NCBI GenBank assembly: GCA_963575745.1
Contig: CAUYUJ010019270.1
Span: 62,001-126,000, forward strand
Reading direction: 5' to 3'
DNA: 64,000 nt
From: Prorocentrum cordatum
Taxonomy: Eukaryota; Sar; Dinophyceae; Prorocentrales; Prorocentraceae
Shown here: positions 22,110 to 33,182 of the stretch, in pieces
How positions within the stretch are numbered: the first letter of the stretch is position 1
Layout: each line of letters begins with the position of its first letter
The notes under the pieces: model-generated
Databases searched by the model: none
What the model saw: the letters and a program-made list of their open reading frames with translations, nothing else
What the model was told of the DNA's origin: nothing
Position numbers and translations under genes: made by a program

Positions 22110-23230
22110 AACAGTCGCATTGTGCAACAACAAAAGACATGTAAGCGTTTGAACTTCTGCGGATGAAAACAAACAGCGCGCGTAGAGGGCCAGGTATCTT
22201 CCAGACGAGGTCGGGGGAGAGAGAGGAGTACCCCTAAACGCTTCGGGGAGGATCTGGGACGCGCGAGCATGCCCCCGCTCGCTCTCGTTCCTCGCCCCAT
22301 CCCCCGAACAAACAGCTCCCTCCATCCGCGCCCCTGTCCCCTACCCGCCCTCCTTCCCGCAGCCCCGCACCTCCCTTGCCCTCCACCGCCGACGGTGTGA
22401 GCGCCGGCAGGGGCGCGAGGAGCACGAGCGAGCACGCCAGCGCCGCGCCTGCCCGCAGCTGCTTCAGGAAGATCTCCTCTGCGCCGGCACCGCAGCAGGG
22501 GCGCAGCCACGCGCGCAACATCATGCCGGGTGGCAAGATCGCCACCGCGGCAGCGCCCGTCCTCCTCGTCCGCGGCCTGCCCCTCATCCCCGGCCACCTG
22601 GCTCTCCCCGTCCTCGCCCCTGGCCTCCCTGTCCTTCTGCTTCCCCTCCCCCTTCCCTGCTGCTCTTTTCGTTTCGCGTCTGCCTCCCCCTCCCTCTTCT
22701 CACCCCTCTCCGCAGCGGCAGGAACGCCGTCCCCTGTCCGCGCCGCCGCCCCGCGCGCGCCAGCGGGCGCGCCGTGGGAAGAGGGCGCGGGGGCCCACCA
22801 GACCACCCGGGGACCCCCTTTCCGTTTAAAGGAGGAGGGATGATGGGGATGTCGCCTGTTCGCCCTAGTACCCGAGGTCGCACAGAAGTCGGGAGGGGGG
22901 CGAGGTGAGCGGTCGCGCCACTCAAGTGTTCGTGCTGCTGATAGCGACATTGTATATGGTCGGTACCGGTGTGATCGAGGTGCATGTCTGTGACGCTGAG
23001 GTCACAGTACGAAGTATCGGCGTACCAGTTCTACCGTGTGTAGCGCAGCAGCATACGAAGGAGTAACAATATGCGTAGGTAAGTATTCGACAAACAATCG
23101 TATGCTGGAGTGCCGTAGTCAGCGGTTTCTAGTAGGCCGGCTGGAAATACTGCGCCACCCGATCGTAGAGTTTATCGAAACATGTCGAGGACAGGTCTGG
23201 CCACCCCTCGCTGGCCTGCAGGAGCTGCGA
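22110..23230. other. GC-rich stretch, no assignable gene
   Basis: C-rich sequence at 22290-22850 keeps overlapping frames open on both strands. None shows a recognisable domain. Confidence 0.4.
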
Positions 23231-23237
23231 GGTCGTA

Positions 23238-24770
23238 TCATCTCTCGCGCGCGGAGTCTTTTTGTCTCAGGTCGTGATATGGGTCGGCTCGAGCCGTCTC
23301 TTGGTACATGATGGCGAGCCGTTTCTTGGTGTAGTTGTCGATGGGCTCGACGTTGGTACCCTTGGCGCTCATAGCCACCGGTCCCCTCGAGGCCAGTGTG
23401 GCGCCTCTGGCCTTGAAGCACGAAACTTCGGGCTGGCGCCACTTGTCGCAATTCTGTCTGGTAAGGTCATTCGGCTTGTTCATGTGGCCCGGATAGTTCT
23501 GCTGATCACTCTCGTAGCTCGGGGTGGTTGCCCTCAGCTCGGGGTCCGCGTAGCTTTTGCTCACGGCCCTCGTAGCTCAGCTTGTTGCCCTCGTAGTTCA
23601 GCAGGTGGCCCTCGTATCTGAGCTGTTGGCGATCGAAGCTCTGCTCTTGGCCGTTGTGATTCAGCCCGTCGCCCTGATAGCCCTGCAGGAGGCTCTCGTA
23701 GCTCTGCGCGTGGCCTGTGTAACACAGCTTGCCCTCGTAGATCGGCTGGTGCTCTCGTAGCTCGGATGGTGATCCTCGTAGCCCTGCCTGTGGCCATCGT
23801 AGCTCAGCGCCTCGTCCAGGCAGGTGGCCCTCGTGGCTCTTCTAGTGGCTCTCCTTGCTCAGCAGGAGGCCGTCGTAGTTCAGCTTGTGGACCCCGAAGC
23901 GCTGCTGGAGGCTCTGGTCTGCTGGTGGCTCTCCAAGCTCAGCTGGTGGCTCTTGGAGCGAGCCTGTGGCCGTCGTGGCTCTGCCGGCGGCCCTCGGAGT
24001 TCAGCTGGTGGGTCTTGAGGCTCTGCCTCTTGCCGTTGAAGCTCTGCTGGTGGCCCTCGAGACTCAGCAGGTGACCCTCGAAGCTCTGCTTGTTGCCGTC
24101 GAAGCTCTGCTGATGGCCCTGGTAACTCAGCTGGCGGCCCTGGAAATTCTGTTGGCGGCTCTCGAAAACAGGCATGGTAGGCGGCAGGGTGATGAAGCCG
24201 TGCGCGGTGTAATCGTCGTAAACGTTGTGCTCGGCTTGGCCGTTGTAAGCGTCGTAGTCGCCACGTCGTAGGCGACGTAGCCGTGATCCACTGGTATCTC
24301 CACGACAATGTACTTGGTACCCCCCTCGGGCTGCTCGGTCTTGTCGTGCCTGGTGTCGTACTTCGTGTCGTACCTGGCATAGTAATTTGTGTCGTGCGTG
24401 GTGCTGTACTTGCTGTCGCACTTGGACGCCATCGCGAGGGCGGCCGTGGCAACGATGATGATGCCATCGGAGGGCGATTGTATTCCATGCCTGACGTTGC
24501 GCCCCACTGCTTTGTAGGCAGCGTCTGTTCGCGCCATCGTCTTCTATGTGTGTATGGTCTCGGCATCATTGCAGGACATCTCCACGAGGGTGTAGGTCTC
24601 GCAGCCTTGGATTCTGTCGACCTCGAAATATGGCATGTCGATGCTGATGTTGTTCGCATGGATCTTCATATCCTGGTGATGCTCCCGTGGATCGTCGTGT
24701 ATTTCACGTGGATCGTCGAATCTTTGGTGGCGAACGTGTCACACGGCGCGCCGTCCGCCGCGTGGCGGAC
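23238..24770 (-). pseudogene. Broken gene for a heptapeptide-repeat protein
   Basis: Minus-strand segments join into one protein-like series. The first part (about 24770-24544) reads TKDSTIHVKYTTIHGSITR, then, after a one-base shift, MKIHANN and PYFEVDRIQGCETYTLVEM up to a stop at 24544. The next (24537 to about 24280) contains TKYIVVEIPVDHGYVAYD. After another shift, about 28 copies of a Tyr/Phe heptapeptide, near L-S-Y-E-G-H-Q, run from about 24190 to 23520 in changing frames. The C-terminal part (23520-23238) is non-repetitive and contains NDLTRQNCDKWRQPEVSCFK and KGTNVEPIDNYTKKRLAIMY before the TGA at 23238. The Tyr-rich heptads recall structural or cortical proteins, but I recognise no family. 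At least three shifts and one stop suggest decay; introns could explain some. Confidence 0.5.
23520..24190 (-). repeat. 21-bp tandem repeat encoding heptads
   Basis: The plus strand shows CTCGTAGCTCAGC(T)TGTTGGCC-type units every 21 bp. On minus they read as AGCTACGAGGGCCAC, giving Ser-Tyr-Glu-Gly-His. Indels shift the frame at about 23755 and between 23880 and 23940. Confidence 0.75.
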
Positions 24771-24777
24771 GGCGCGC
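24746..24777. repeat. Perfect 14-bp-stem hairpin
   Basis: GCGCGCCGTCCGCC (24746-24759), loop GCGT, and its exact complement GGCGGACGGCGCGC (24764-24777). It sits at the 5' edge of the heptapeptide pseudogene on the minus strand. Confidence 0.85.
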
Positions 24778-24836
24778 TCAGACCGGCCCCCCTGGATGGC
24801 GAGGAGCACCCGGACGTAGGAGCCACGGGGGCCACA

Positions 24837-24905
24837 ATCTCCTTCTCCTCCTCGTCCTCCTCCTCCTCGTCCTCCTCCTCCTCCTCCTCCTCCTTCTCCT
24901 CCCCA
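24837..24905. repeat. CTC tract
   Basis: Imperfect CTC/CGTCCTC trinucleotides. Confidence 0.9.
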
Positions 24906-25404
24906 TTCGAGAGCGGGTTCTGCTGCGGCCAGCAAGTGTGCGCGGCCATGATGCTCTGGCGACGTGCAGCAGAGCATCCTGCAGTGAGGGTCTCTGGATG
25001 GTGCGAGCTAACTTCCGTGGGCTCCTCGCGCTTCAGTCGCGTGATGCTGCGGCGACGCGCACCAGCGTAACGTTCTTGCAGGCCCACTTACGTGGGACCC
25101 TCAAGGACATACTAGTACTATGTGCCCTCCTTGGAGGCGCCTCCGACCCGAACATTTAACAGTGCAGCCATGTTGCCTTGTGCCAATCCCCGAGCGGCGC
25201 GGCCAGAATGCGCCCGCCACGGAGCACGACGACGAAAGATTTCTCGGCGCGCGCGCGCGTCGACCCCGTCGAGGCGACGCGCGCGCCTGGCTGTAGCATG
25301 CCCAGGTGGCGCCGACGACGGAGCGCAAGCCCTGGGCGGACCTCGAGCGCCCGGCTCCGCGCGCCTGCCCCGCTAGGTGGCAGAGGACGCCTCCCTCTGG
25401 GCGA

Positions 25405-25550
25405 TCCTCCTCCTCCTCCTCCTCCTCCTCCTCCTCCTCCTCCTCCTCCTCCCTCGTCCTCCTCCTCCTCCTCCTCCTCCTCCTCCTCCCTCCGCCCTCC
25501 TCCCTCCTCCCTCCTCCCTCCTCCCTCCTCCCTCCTCCCTCCTGCCCCGT
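25405..25550. repeat. CTC tract followed by 7-bp CCTCCCT repeat
   Basis: CTC trinucleotides pass into about eight copies of the 7-bp unit CCTCCCT (25491-25547). Confidence 0.9.
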
Positions 25551-25591
25551 GCCGTTGCCATGCCCGCCCCTGGGGCCCGAGATCCTTTAGG

Positions 25592-25766
25592 AGACCGATT
25601 TCTGACCACGCCCACTTCCCGAGGCGCCCTGCGAAAGGCGGTGTCCAGAGGTGGAGTAGGGGCAGTTTCCCCGCCCCAGGGGAAGGGAAAACTGCCCACT
25701 TCCACCCCCGAGGGCCTATCATAGAATCGAGGATCCAGAGGTGGATGTGTGGTCAGAAATCGGTCT
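25592..25766. mobile_element. Foldback MITE-like element
   Basis: AGACCGATTTCTGACCAC (25592-25609) is repeated as its exact complement at 25749-25766, an 18-bp perfect terminal inverted repeat. Similarity continues imperfectly inward. A second inverted pair lies inside: GGTGGAGTAGGGGCAGTTT near 25650 and AAACTGCCC near 25689 with CCACC after it. The 175-bp element has no ORF and can fold into nested stems, as expected of a MITE. Confidence 0.65.
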
Positions 25767-25769
25767 TCG

Positions 25770-26205
25770 ATCCTTTGCGGCCTTCCAGGCTAGAAGTGCC
25801 CGTCGGTCGGAAGAAGCGGGCAGAAACATGAAGTCGGAAGGCGTTGTGAGCAGGCTGGGCTTCCGCCCGCCCCCTGAAGAGGAGGGAAGAGGCAAAACCG
25901 CTTGGAAGGGGCCCTGGGGCACACAAATAAATAGACATAAATAACAGGAGTCCCTATATTTTCAAATATTTGCGGGGTTTACGTCTTCCCCCCCACTTTC
26001 CATATTTTCCCATATTCCGCCTGGGTGTCGACGATTAATTGTGTGTGTATGTGTTTGTTCTCCTCCTGACGCTTGACTCTTGAAGCAGGAAGGCGCCTAA
26101 AGCAGATTGGGATCTGGATATGCAAAAAGAACTGCTCTCAACGACCAGCGTGCAGGCTTGAGCACTGCAACGCCAGCGCTCTTTCGCGGCGGGCGGCAGA
26201 GGCAG
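25770..26205. other. No recognisable feature
   Basis: Non-repetitive sequence with no convincing ORF. Confidence 0.4.
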
Positions 26206-26206
26206 T

Positions 26207-26531
26207 CTGGCGACCTGCCTGAACGGCTCACCACAGAGCGGCGCGCCCGCTGGGCAGGAGAGCCCAGAATCGAATCGATAAGTCTGGTCGGCGATCGAAG
26301 CGAATCGGATCGGCAGACATCGGCAGCCAAGTCGGGAGAAGTCGAATCGGCAGAAATCGGCAGGCTATCAGGCCTCCGTTGAGAAATCGCAGTCCAAATC
26401 GGAATCCGAAGTCGAATCGAATCGGAATGGGAAGCCATCGAATTCGAATCGACTCGAATCGGAGGAATCGAAACGAGAGCCCTGGCGACCTGCCTGAAAC
26501 CTCGCCACAGTGCGGCGCGCCCGCAGGGTCT
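26207..26531. repeat. GAATC-rich array flanked by 48-bp direct repeats
   Basis: A block beginning TGGCGACCTGCCTGAA and ending GCGGCGCGCCCGC is present at 26207-26255 and again at 26483-26531. Between them are drifted GAATCG / AATCGGCAGA units. The arrangement resembles a short array bounded by a duplicated flank. Confidence 0.65.
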
Positions 26532-26603
26532 TCTTTCACACCGGCGCCTGCCCCGGCGACACACCGCGCCGGGCCGCATCGGCTGCCCTCTCTAATGCGG
26601 CGA

Positions 26604-26605
26604 GC

Positions 26606-26641
<36 letters not shown>

Positions 26642-26660
26642 GACGACAAAGACGATGTCC
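26604..26660. repeat. GAC trinucleotide run
   Basis: About ten copies of GAC followed by imperfect ones, giving spurious poly-Asp and poly-Thr frames. Confidence 0.85.
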
Positions 26661-26699
26661 GAGCAGGAGCGGCGGCGAGCCCGGGAGGGAAGTGAGAAG

Positions 26700-27180
26700 G
26701 GGCGGGCCTTCTCAGCAGGCTCGGAAGTGCCCCGGCCTTCTGAGAAGTGTCCCAAGGCCCCCCCCATGAAGGCGGACCAAAAAAACCTCTCCGAGGGCGC
26801 GAGGGCCTCCGAGAAGCCCCGCCGCCCTCTGAGAGGGCCTTCTCCTCCTCGGCTCCCCCCCCCTTCGCTCGCTGCCGACCTCTGCCCCTGCCTCGTCCCC
26901 TGCTGGCTTGTGCGGCCTCTCCGCCCCGTGGGCGCCCTCGGCGTGCGCGGGCGGCCTGCCGTGTGCGCGGGCCCCCTCTGCGGCTTCGGCCATGCTCGCG
27001 CGGCGGCGCGGCGGGCCCGCGTGCACGCGCTCCGGCACGCGCGGCCTGCGTCCAGCCCGCACGCTCCCGCTGTCGCGGCGCCCGCGGAGCTTCTCGCCAT
27101 GCCTCTCCTCCTCGTGGCCTCCCTCCTCTCCACACTTCTTCCTCTCTTTCTCTCCCTTCCCCCTCCCCCCCTTTGTGACT
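26700..27180. other. GC-rich, open in several frames, no gene assigned
   Basis: C- and G-rich sequence in which two or three frames on each strand are open together. No domain is visible in any. Confidence 0.4.
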
Positions 27181-27199
27181 CAGTCGAATTATATTTGTA

Positions 27200-27209
27200 T
27201 ACACACACG

Positions 27210-27247
<38 letters not shown>

Positions 27248-27248
27248 C
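27200..27248. repeat. TA microsatellite
   Basis: GTATATGTATATG followed by an uninterrupted TA run. Confidence 0.9.
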
Positions 27249-27249
27249 A

Positions 27250-28005
27250 TCGATGTCTATCCTGTTCTCCTTCCAGGCCACGTCTCGACGTGGCACTGTC
27301 CTTGCTCTGCACTGCGGCCCGCCCTCCCGCCCCACAACAGCGAGCCCCGGAACGTGCGCACTTGCGGCCCAGGCGGAAGAAGGGAGCACGAGGAGGGGGA
27401 AGCGGGTGAGAAAGATAAGGAGTGGTACCATAACACGTACGGCAATGGTCCCTGCTGCAGGAAGTATTGGGGCACATGATTTCTCGATCTTTGAGGGTCC
27501 CAAGGTGCCTCAAGACTTCTGTGGGCTCCTGGGGCATCTAGGGGGAAAGAAACTTGCGTGGGGCACCTGCTGTCAGGCCAGTCTGCCATCGGACGTGCCT
27601 ACTGTACAGATGGCAGAACAGCCACCCGCATAACCAGCAGCCCGACAAGCGAAGCCGTTTAGTAAGGTAAGCACACCTGAGGAAGACATCGAACATGGCA
27701 GGGCTATTGGTAAACTCCTAGGGTTTCTGGCAAACGCCAGGTGTTGGGGTCGGGGTCACAGTTCCTGCCTTGGCAGTAGGAGAAGGGCAAGGCACTGAAG
27801 GACGAGGCCGCGGAGGAGACGCAGGGGGGGGGGAACGAGGAGCAGCAGAGAATGCCGCCCGTCGAAGCGGGACGACCCGAGGGCAGGCCAGACACACGTG
27901 GAGCGCAGCGCGTCCTCGGCATCTCCGGGGCCCGGGCCAAAGAAGTCCTCGGCATGCAGCGCGAGGTCCCACCATCCCCACGGACCTCCGACGACACATG
28001 TTCTT
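27250..28005. other. No recognisable feature
   Basis: Non-repetitive sequence with overlapping short ORFs only. Confidence 0.4.
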
Positions 28006-28008
28006 TTC

Positions 28009-28115
28009 AGCCGGGCCCCATACCATCAAGAATGTGCCGAACAACTGGCCCCCGGGAAGGGGCCAGGACCTCTGGGGCCGCGCATCGAACAAATCGAATC
28101 GTCGGATGTCTGGGT
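28009..28115 (+). repeat. Dispersed repeat H, copy 1
   Basis: Shares GGGCCCCAT..ATCAAGA, GGGAAGGGG and GGACCTCTGGGGCCG, then CGTCGG-TGTCTGG, with 54484-54597 in the same orientation. Origin unknown; both copies are noncoding by eye. Confidence 0.6.
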
Positions 28116-28217
28116 CTCTGAGCGTAGGTGCTTCTTTAGCGGATCAGCTCCTCCAAACCGGCCTCTCCTTCCCTTCTCCCTGCCCTCTCCCCGTGGCCTT
28201 GACCCACGCCCTCCGGC

Positions 28218-28420
28218 ACCCCTGCAGGGCGCCCCTGCAAAGCAACCCTGCAAAGCGATCCTGCAAGGCGACCCTGCAGGGACCCCGCAACGACCATGCA
28301 GACCCTTAGCAAGATGACCCTGCAGAACGACAGTGGAGAACGCCCGTGCAAAGAGATGCTACAACAACGACCTGCCAGTGGTCCTGCGAGCGCCCCTGCA
28401 AGCCGCTCGATCGTGACTCT
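28218..28420. repeat. 13-bp minisatellite AAAGCGACCCTGC
   Basis: Degenerate tandem copies near AAAGCGATCCTGC, clearest at 28230-28300 and decaying downstream. Confidence 0.65.
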
Positions 28421-28424
28421 GCAC

Positions 28425-29045
28425 GCCGGCGTAGACCTCCCAACAACGGCCCCAGGGAGACCGCAGGATAGGCTCCGGAAGGCCTCCGTCAGGATCCTGG
28501 GAGGGCCCGACGTTGGCCACTTGGGGGGGGGATGCTTAGGCTTATCCCTTGCACTGACAAGCGGATCCCCCCCAACTTCCGATCTCACGGCATCCCGCCT
28601 GGGACTCGCTTCTGGATGGGCTGTTGGGGAGACGAAGCGTATGATGCTTAACTGCCGCCTGTGCTTTGCAAACTCCAAGCTCAACAACCTCACCACACCA
28701 GCACAATGCATGCTCAGGTCCATGCGCATGTAGGTACGAATGAGCGTGCTCGTTGGCATTTGTTTCACGCGGAATACCACGGGTGACACAATTCCATCGC
28801 GACTCACAAGGTCGCTAGGCAAACCTGGAGCACCTTACAAGCCGATCTGCAGTAGGCGAGCACGCTCATCCGTACTCGCCTTCAGTACGAATGGACGCGT
28901 TCAATATGAACGATCCAACTGTTCACCCCGACGACTCCAACTGTCCACCCCTGCCTCCCTCGGGCTGCTCCGCCGAGGAGGAGGCGGCCCCCCGATAACC
29001 TCGAGGGCGGGGGCCCTCCTGGAGCTCGCCAAATGACCGAGGGGT
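28425..29045. other. No recognisable feature
   Basis: Non-repetitive sequence without a convincing ORF. Confidence 0.4.
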
Positions 29046-29066
29046 GTTCTCGGGCCACTTGATTGA

Positions 29067-29224
29067 AGTCGGGCCTGTCCCCCTACAGGGGGCGCTTGGG
29101 CGGCAAAAAATTAAGAGTACTCAAAAACAAATGCCAAACAGGCCCCAAAATAGTGAAAAAATCGTCCCCCGACTTTTCTATAACAATTTGTGAATATTCC
29201 CCCTGTAGAGAGACACGCCCGACT
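29067..29224. mobile_element. MITE family A, copy 1
   Basis: The 26-bp ends at 29067-29092 (AGTCGGGCCTGTCCCC then CTACAGGGGG) and 29199-29224 are inverted repeats with three mismatches. The element is 158 bp and has no ORF. CACTTG occurs just outside on both sides (29056-29061 and 29228-29233), a possible but imperfectly placed target duplication. A decayed second copy lies at about 36790-36905. Confidence 0.75.
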
Positions 29225-29229
29225 GAACA

Positions 29230-29595
29230 CTTGCTGTTTCCTCATGATCAGACGCTCCATCGACCCTCGCACCAGCATCTCCTGGAAGTGCGCACTCCAG
29301 GCGCTGGCGGGGAGGGCAGCACGAAGGCCGAGCCGCATGCATGCCCCGGGGCAGCGCCCCACCAGGCACAGGCCGTGATGGTCTCTGGACGGCCAGCGCC
29401 TGCCACTCGAGCTCAAGCGCGGGGGGGTCTCGGGTCATTTGCCGCAGGTCTCCAACTGCATCCAGCCCGCTTGCGCCCAGAAAGAAACAGGACCGCTCGG
29501 GCCAAGCCTTACCCGGGAACAGGGTAGAACCAGGCAGAGGGGCCCTGTTGAATCGAGTCGTGGCAACTAGTGACGCGTTCGACATGTCCACGAGA
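29230..29595. other. No recognisable feature
   Basis: Non-repetitive GC-rich sequence with no assignable ORF. Confidence 0.4.
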
Positions 29596-29599
29596 CAGC

Positions 29600-30720
29600 C
29601 AGCAGGCCCACAAGAGGCTCCCACAACGCCCCCAGAGGCCCCCAAGGGGCTCCAAGGAGGGCCCCGAGAGGCCCCCCAAAGGTCACCCGCGGGCCCAAAA
29701 CAGCTTCCAAGAGGCCCCCAAGAAGCTTCTCGTCCACGACCCCGGTACGGTGGCGGGATGGGCCGAAGGTCATTCGTATTCGCCCCTCCCTGCTGCTTGC
29801 AAAAGGTGTGGTTGGAGCGCCGAGTGATGACCGTTGGAACCCTTCCACGAGGTCCCCAAGGGGGTCTCGGCCGATCACGTGGGCTTGTGCATCCAGGAGG
29901 GGCCCAGCATGACATCAAGACAGCCCCGAGATGCCCAGATGGCCCGAGGTGGCCTCCTAGACTAGGGAGCCCACAAAGGACGTACGCGCCCAGCTATGTA
30001 CATGACATCAAGACAGCTCCGAGATGCCCGGATGGCCCGAGATGGCCTCCCAGACTGTCCGAGAGGAGTGCAAGACGGCCGAAGAGTCCGCCAAGACGGC
30101 CCAAGAGCCCTCCAAGATGCCCTGAAGCAGAATCCGAAGAGGCCAGACGCATTGATGTTCCTGAAGTCTTTGAAAGATCTGAGCGCTCGCGACTCTTAGG
30201 GTGTCCGAGAACCCAAGACGGTCCCAAACGCCTCCAACCTGGCACCAAGACAGCCCCAGATGCCCCCCCAGAGGACTCCAAGTCTGCCCTAGAGGACCCC
30301 AAGATGGCCAAGGATGGCGTCATATTGCCTCCAGGACGGTCCAATATAGCCTCCAACACGGTGCACGATGTCCTCCAATATCGTTAAGGACGCCACCAAG
30401 AAGGCCCAAGACAACCTCAAGACGGCCCAAGAGCCTCCCAAGATGGCCCAAGCAGGCTCCAAGAGGCCCTCCAGGAGGGCCCGAATAAGACACATAAATA
30501 AACGTTCCTTGGGTGGTTGGACAGTTTAGCGCTCCTTCAGGGCATCCGACGGCCCAAGACTGGTTTCAACATGGCTCCAAGGCAGCCCAAGAAGCCTCCA
30601 AGATGGCACCAAAACAGCCCAAGAGAGTCGTGTGATGGCTCAAGGGGCCCCAAAACGGTCCCAAGCTAGGGAGCCCCAAAACGGACCGAGAGATTCAAGA
30701 CGGACCAGAGAAGCCCCAAA
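29600..30720 (-). repeat. CTTGGGG minisatellite, locus 2
   Basis: The reverse complement of the 11.8-kb family: CCCAAGAGGCCCC and CAAGACGGCCC units, decaying after 30500. It contains an exact-length 93-bp tandem duplication, with CATGACATCAAGACAGC starting at 29908 and 30001. Pro/Arg-rich ORFs across it are spurious. Confidence 0.8.
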
Positions 30721-30724
30721 GATC

Positions 30725-31435
30725 AAAAAATTGCCTCCAAAGGCGTCAGACGGGTCAAGAGGTCCAGGAGACGACCCAAGAGGCCCCGAGAGTCCTCCTT
30801 CTCCTCCGTCTCTGCCTCCTTCTCCTCCTTCTCCTGCTCCTCTGTCTTCTCCCCCCTCCCTGTGTTCCCCCGAGGGTTTCCACAGCAGCTAGGGGAGCAC
30901 AGTCAAATATGTTGGCCAGACTTTGGCCTAACGTCTGGCCGACTATGCGCTTCCAAGAGGCATGGGGCGGTGGTGGTTCGCCGCATGCGTCTTCAATGTA
31001 TCAATGACGCCTCCAGGTTTGATTACATTCCACGCAGCACAGGATCATCATGAATATCAATTGGATGCTTTGAGCAGTAAGCTTGGTGCACACCAAGAGA
31101 CCAACACAAACAAGAAAAAACAATGGGTCTTCCCACAAAGGGTGCTGCGGAACCACCATAATACCATGCCACCGCCGGAGGACAGCAATGTAGGGATCTC
31201 CTATCAGGGACCGCCATGAGACCAACTTAGCCATAGTGTAACGGGGTCTGCACCAGGATCCTCCCAATTACGGCAGAAATACTTCGGCAAGGTGCAAGAC
31301 GAAGAACTCAAGCACACTGCGAGCAAATCCTCTGCATCTCTAGCAGGAACAAGAACATTGTCGTCATCGGAGGACTGGTCTCCCTCGATGACCTGCCACG
31401 CCTTTTTCAAGGCGGCATCGTCCTCCCGGAGGGCG
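30725..31435. other. No recognisable feature
   Basis: A short CTCCTT stretch at 30795-30850 and otherwise non-repetitive sequence. Confidence 0.4.
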
Positions 31436-31532
31436 GCCCAGCTGGAACGAAAAGAAGGAGGATGAGGATGTGGAAAAGGACGAGGAGGAAAAGCAAGAGG
31501 AGGCGAAATGCGGAGAGGGGGGATGGGGGTAA

Positions 31533-32065
31533 TGATAAGCTGGGTGCGCTCGCGTCGTATCTGACGTCCTACCCCGCCTTCCCATCCCTTACCATGGCGT
31601 AGATCTCCTCTCTATTCGCACAGTCGGGTGTCGTAGCAGGGCGTAGCATTACATGGCATAGCATGGTGTTGAAGATCAACGAGTAGCCTGACATAGCATG
31701 GCGTGGCGACGCCCCAAAGTGGTGGGGGGGGCTTCTGCGGCCCCCAAAAACAACGAATCGACACCGAATGTGTAATCACTTCCAATGGTTGTTTCGGGGG
31801 GCCATTTTCTATGTTTTAGGGGCCGATTTGGAAGAACCGAAAGCCATGCCGTGGCATGGCTCTGGATACAATGACGCCAACGCTGCAGCGGGAGCACGTT
31901 CGGAACGAGCGGAAGCGCAGAAATGAGGCCAGCGCTGCAGCGGGAGCACGATTCGGAACGAGCGGTAGCGCGGACATGAGGCCAACGCTGTAGCGGGATC
32001 ACGATTCGGAACGAGCGGTAGCCCGAAAATAAGGCCAGCGTTTCAGCGAGAGCAGCGTTTTGAAA
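31533..32065 (+). mobile_element. Composite dispersed repeat (F-E), copy 2
   Basis: Block F (31533-31611, GGTGCGCTCGCG, TATCTGACGTCCTACC, CCATGGCGTAGAT) is followed about 330 bp later by block E. E here is a 53-54 bp tandem repeat with three and a half copies (31868-32065): GCCAGCGCTGCAGCGGGAGC then ACGATTCGGAACGAGCGG. Units start near 31875, 31928, 31981 and 32034. The spacing between F and E matches copy 1. Confidence 0.6.
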
Positions 32066-32069
32066 AAAA

Positions 32070-32800
32070 ATCCTTAGCGAAAATCCGTTGATCGGGAATA
32101 CTGTGTAAACAAACAATACGCGGAAGGGTGGCGAATATTTCCCGGACATCACCAAGGGAGAAAGGAGAGTAGCATTCATACTGTGTCATTGTGAAGTAGG
32201 GCGCTTACAGAAGAGGAACAGTGGTGAGTACCCAATCAATCAGCACTGGCAGGAATAATTGCCGGTTGCCAGCATCGCTGGCAGAGCCATCAGTCTTCTA
32301 CATGGCTGCGAGCCACCAGAGCGATCTCCATCTCTCTATAGAGACATATATGTACATATATATATATATACACAGATTTACATAAGAGGGACACGCGTGC
32401 CCAGGCTCATACAAAAAATGCAGCACGCAAGCATCACAGGAAATTGGCAAGAAGAGGAACATGAACTAGGATCCGAAGAGAAGGAGAACAAATATGGAGA
32501 AACAGAGGAGCACAGAGACGAGGATGAGAGTGAGGATCACCAGGGGGCTGTTGGAAAGGAGGAGCAACAGTGGGATCGCAGTGGAACGCAGGCGGGGTTG
32601 CCACACCTTGCGATGCACGGATGCCGCCTCTTGCAATCACGGCAGGCCCCATCCAGCCCTTGGGGGCTCACCCGAGACAACCTTCGTGGGACGGCGGCCG
32701 CAAAAGCTTACCCCTCAAGACTGTGTCTTGCCCTCGCTGCTACGTTGCTTGAAGAAGCCCGCGTATGCTGGCCAACTATATGTATGAGAGAACGCCCACG
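32070..32800. other. No recognisable feature
   Basis: A TATATA run at 32355-32370; otherwise non-repetitive, with no convincing ORF. Confidence 0.4.
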
Positions 32801-32809
32801 CAACGCCGG

Positions 32810-33180
32810 AGCAAGGGGGAGCCCTCAGCTACCCCTGCCCCCCTCGGACCTCTCCTGCCCGAAGCCCCCCCCCTCCCCTTTTTTTCCGCTCCTCGGATGC
32901 TCCCCCCCCCCCCTTCTTCGCGCTCCGGAAGCTACCCCCTTCACCTTCCCCCCCTGTCCAAAGAAGGGGGGAGGGGCTTAACTACCCTCCCCCCTTTGGA
33001 CCCCCCCCTGCCAAATACCCCCCACCCCCTTTATTCCGCCCTGCTCAAGCTACCAGCCCCCTCCCCTCTTTCGCGCTCCGGAAGCTACCACCCTCCCTTT
33101 CCGAGAGGAGAGGGAGGCTTAGCTCCCCCCCCCCCTTCCCTTTGTACCCCCCCTAATCAGAAGCCCCCCCCTTGGCTAAA
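32810..33180 (-). repeat. GGTAGCTT / C-run degenerate repeat, inverted copy
   Basis: Complement of the 9.29-9.72 kb repeat: GGAAGCTACC and CCGGAAGCTACCAC followed by C and T runs. It lies directly before the large 18-bp array. Confidence 0.55.
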
Positions 33181-33182
33181 TG

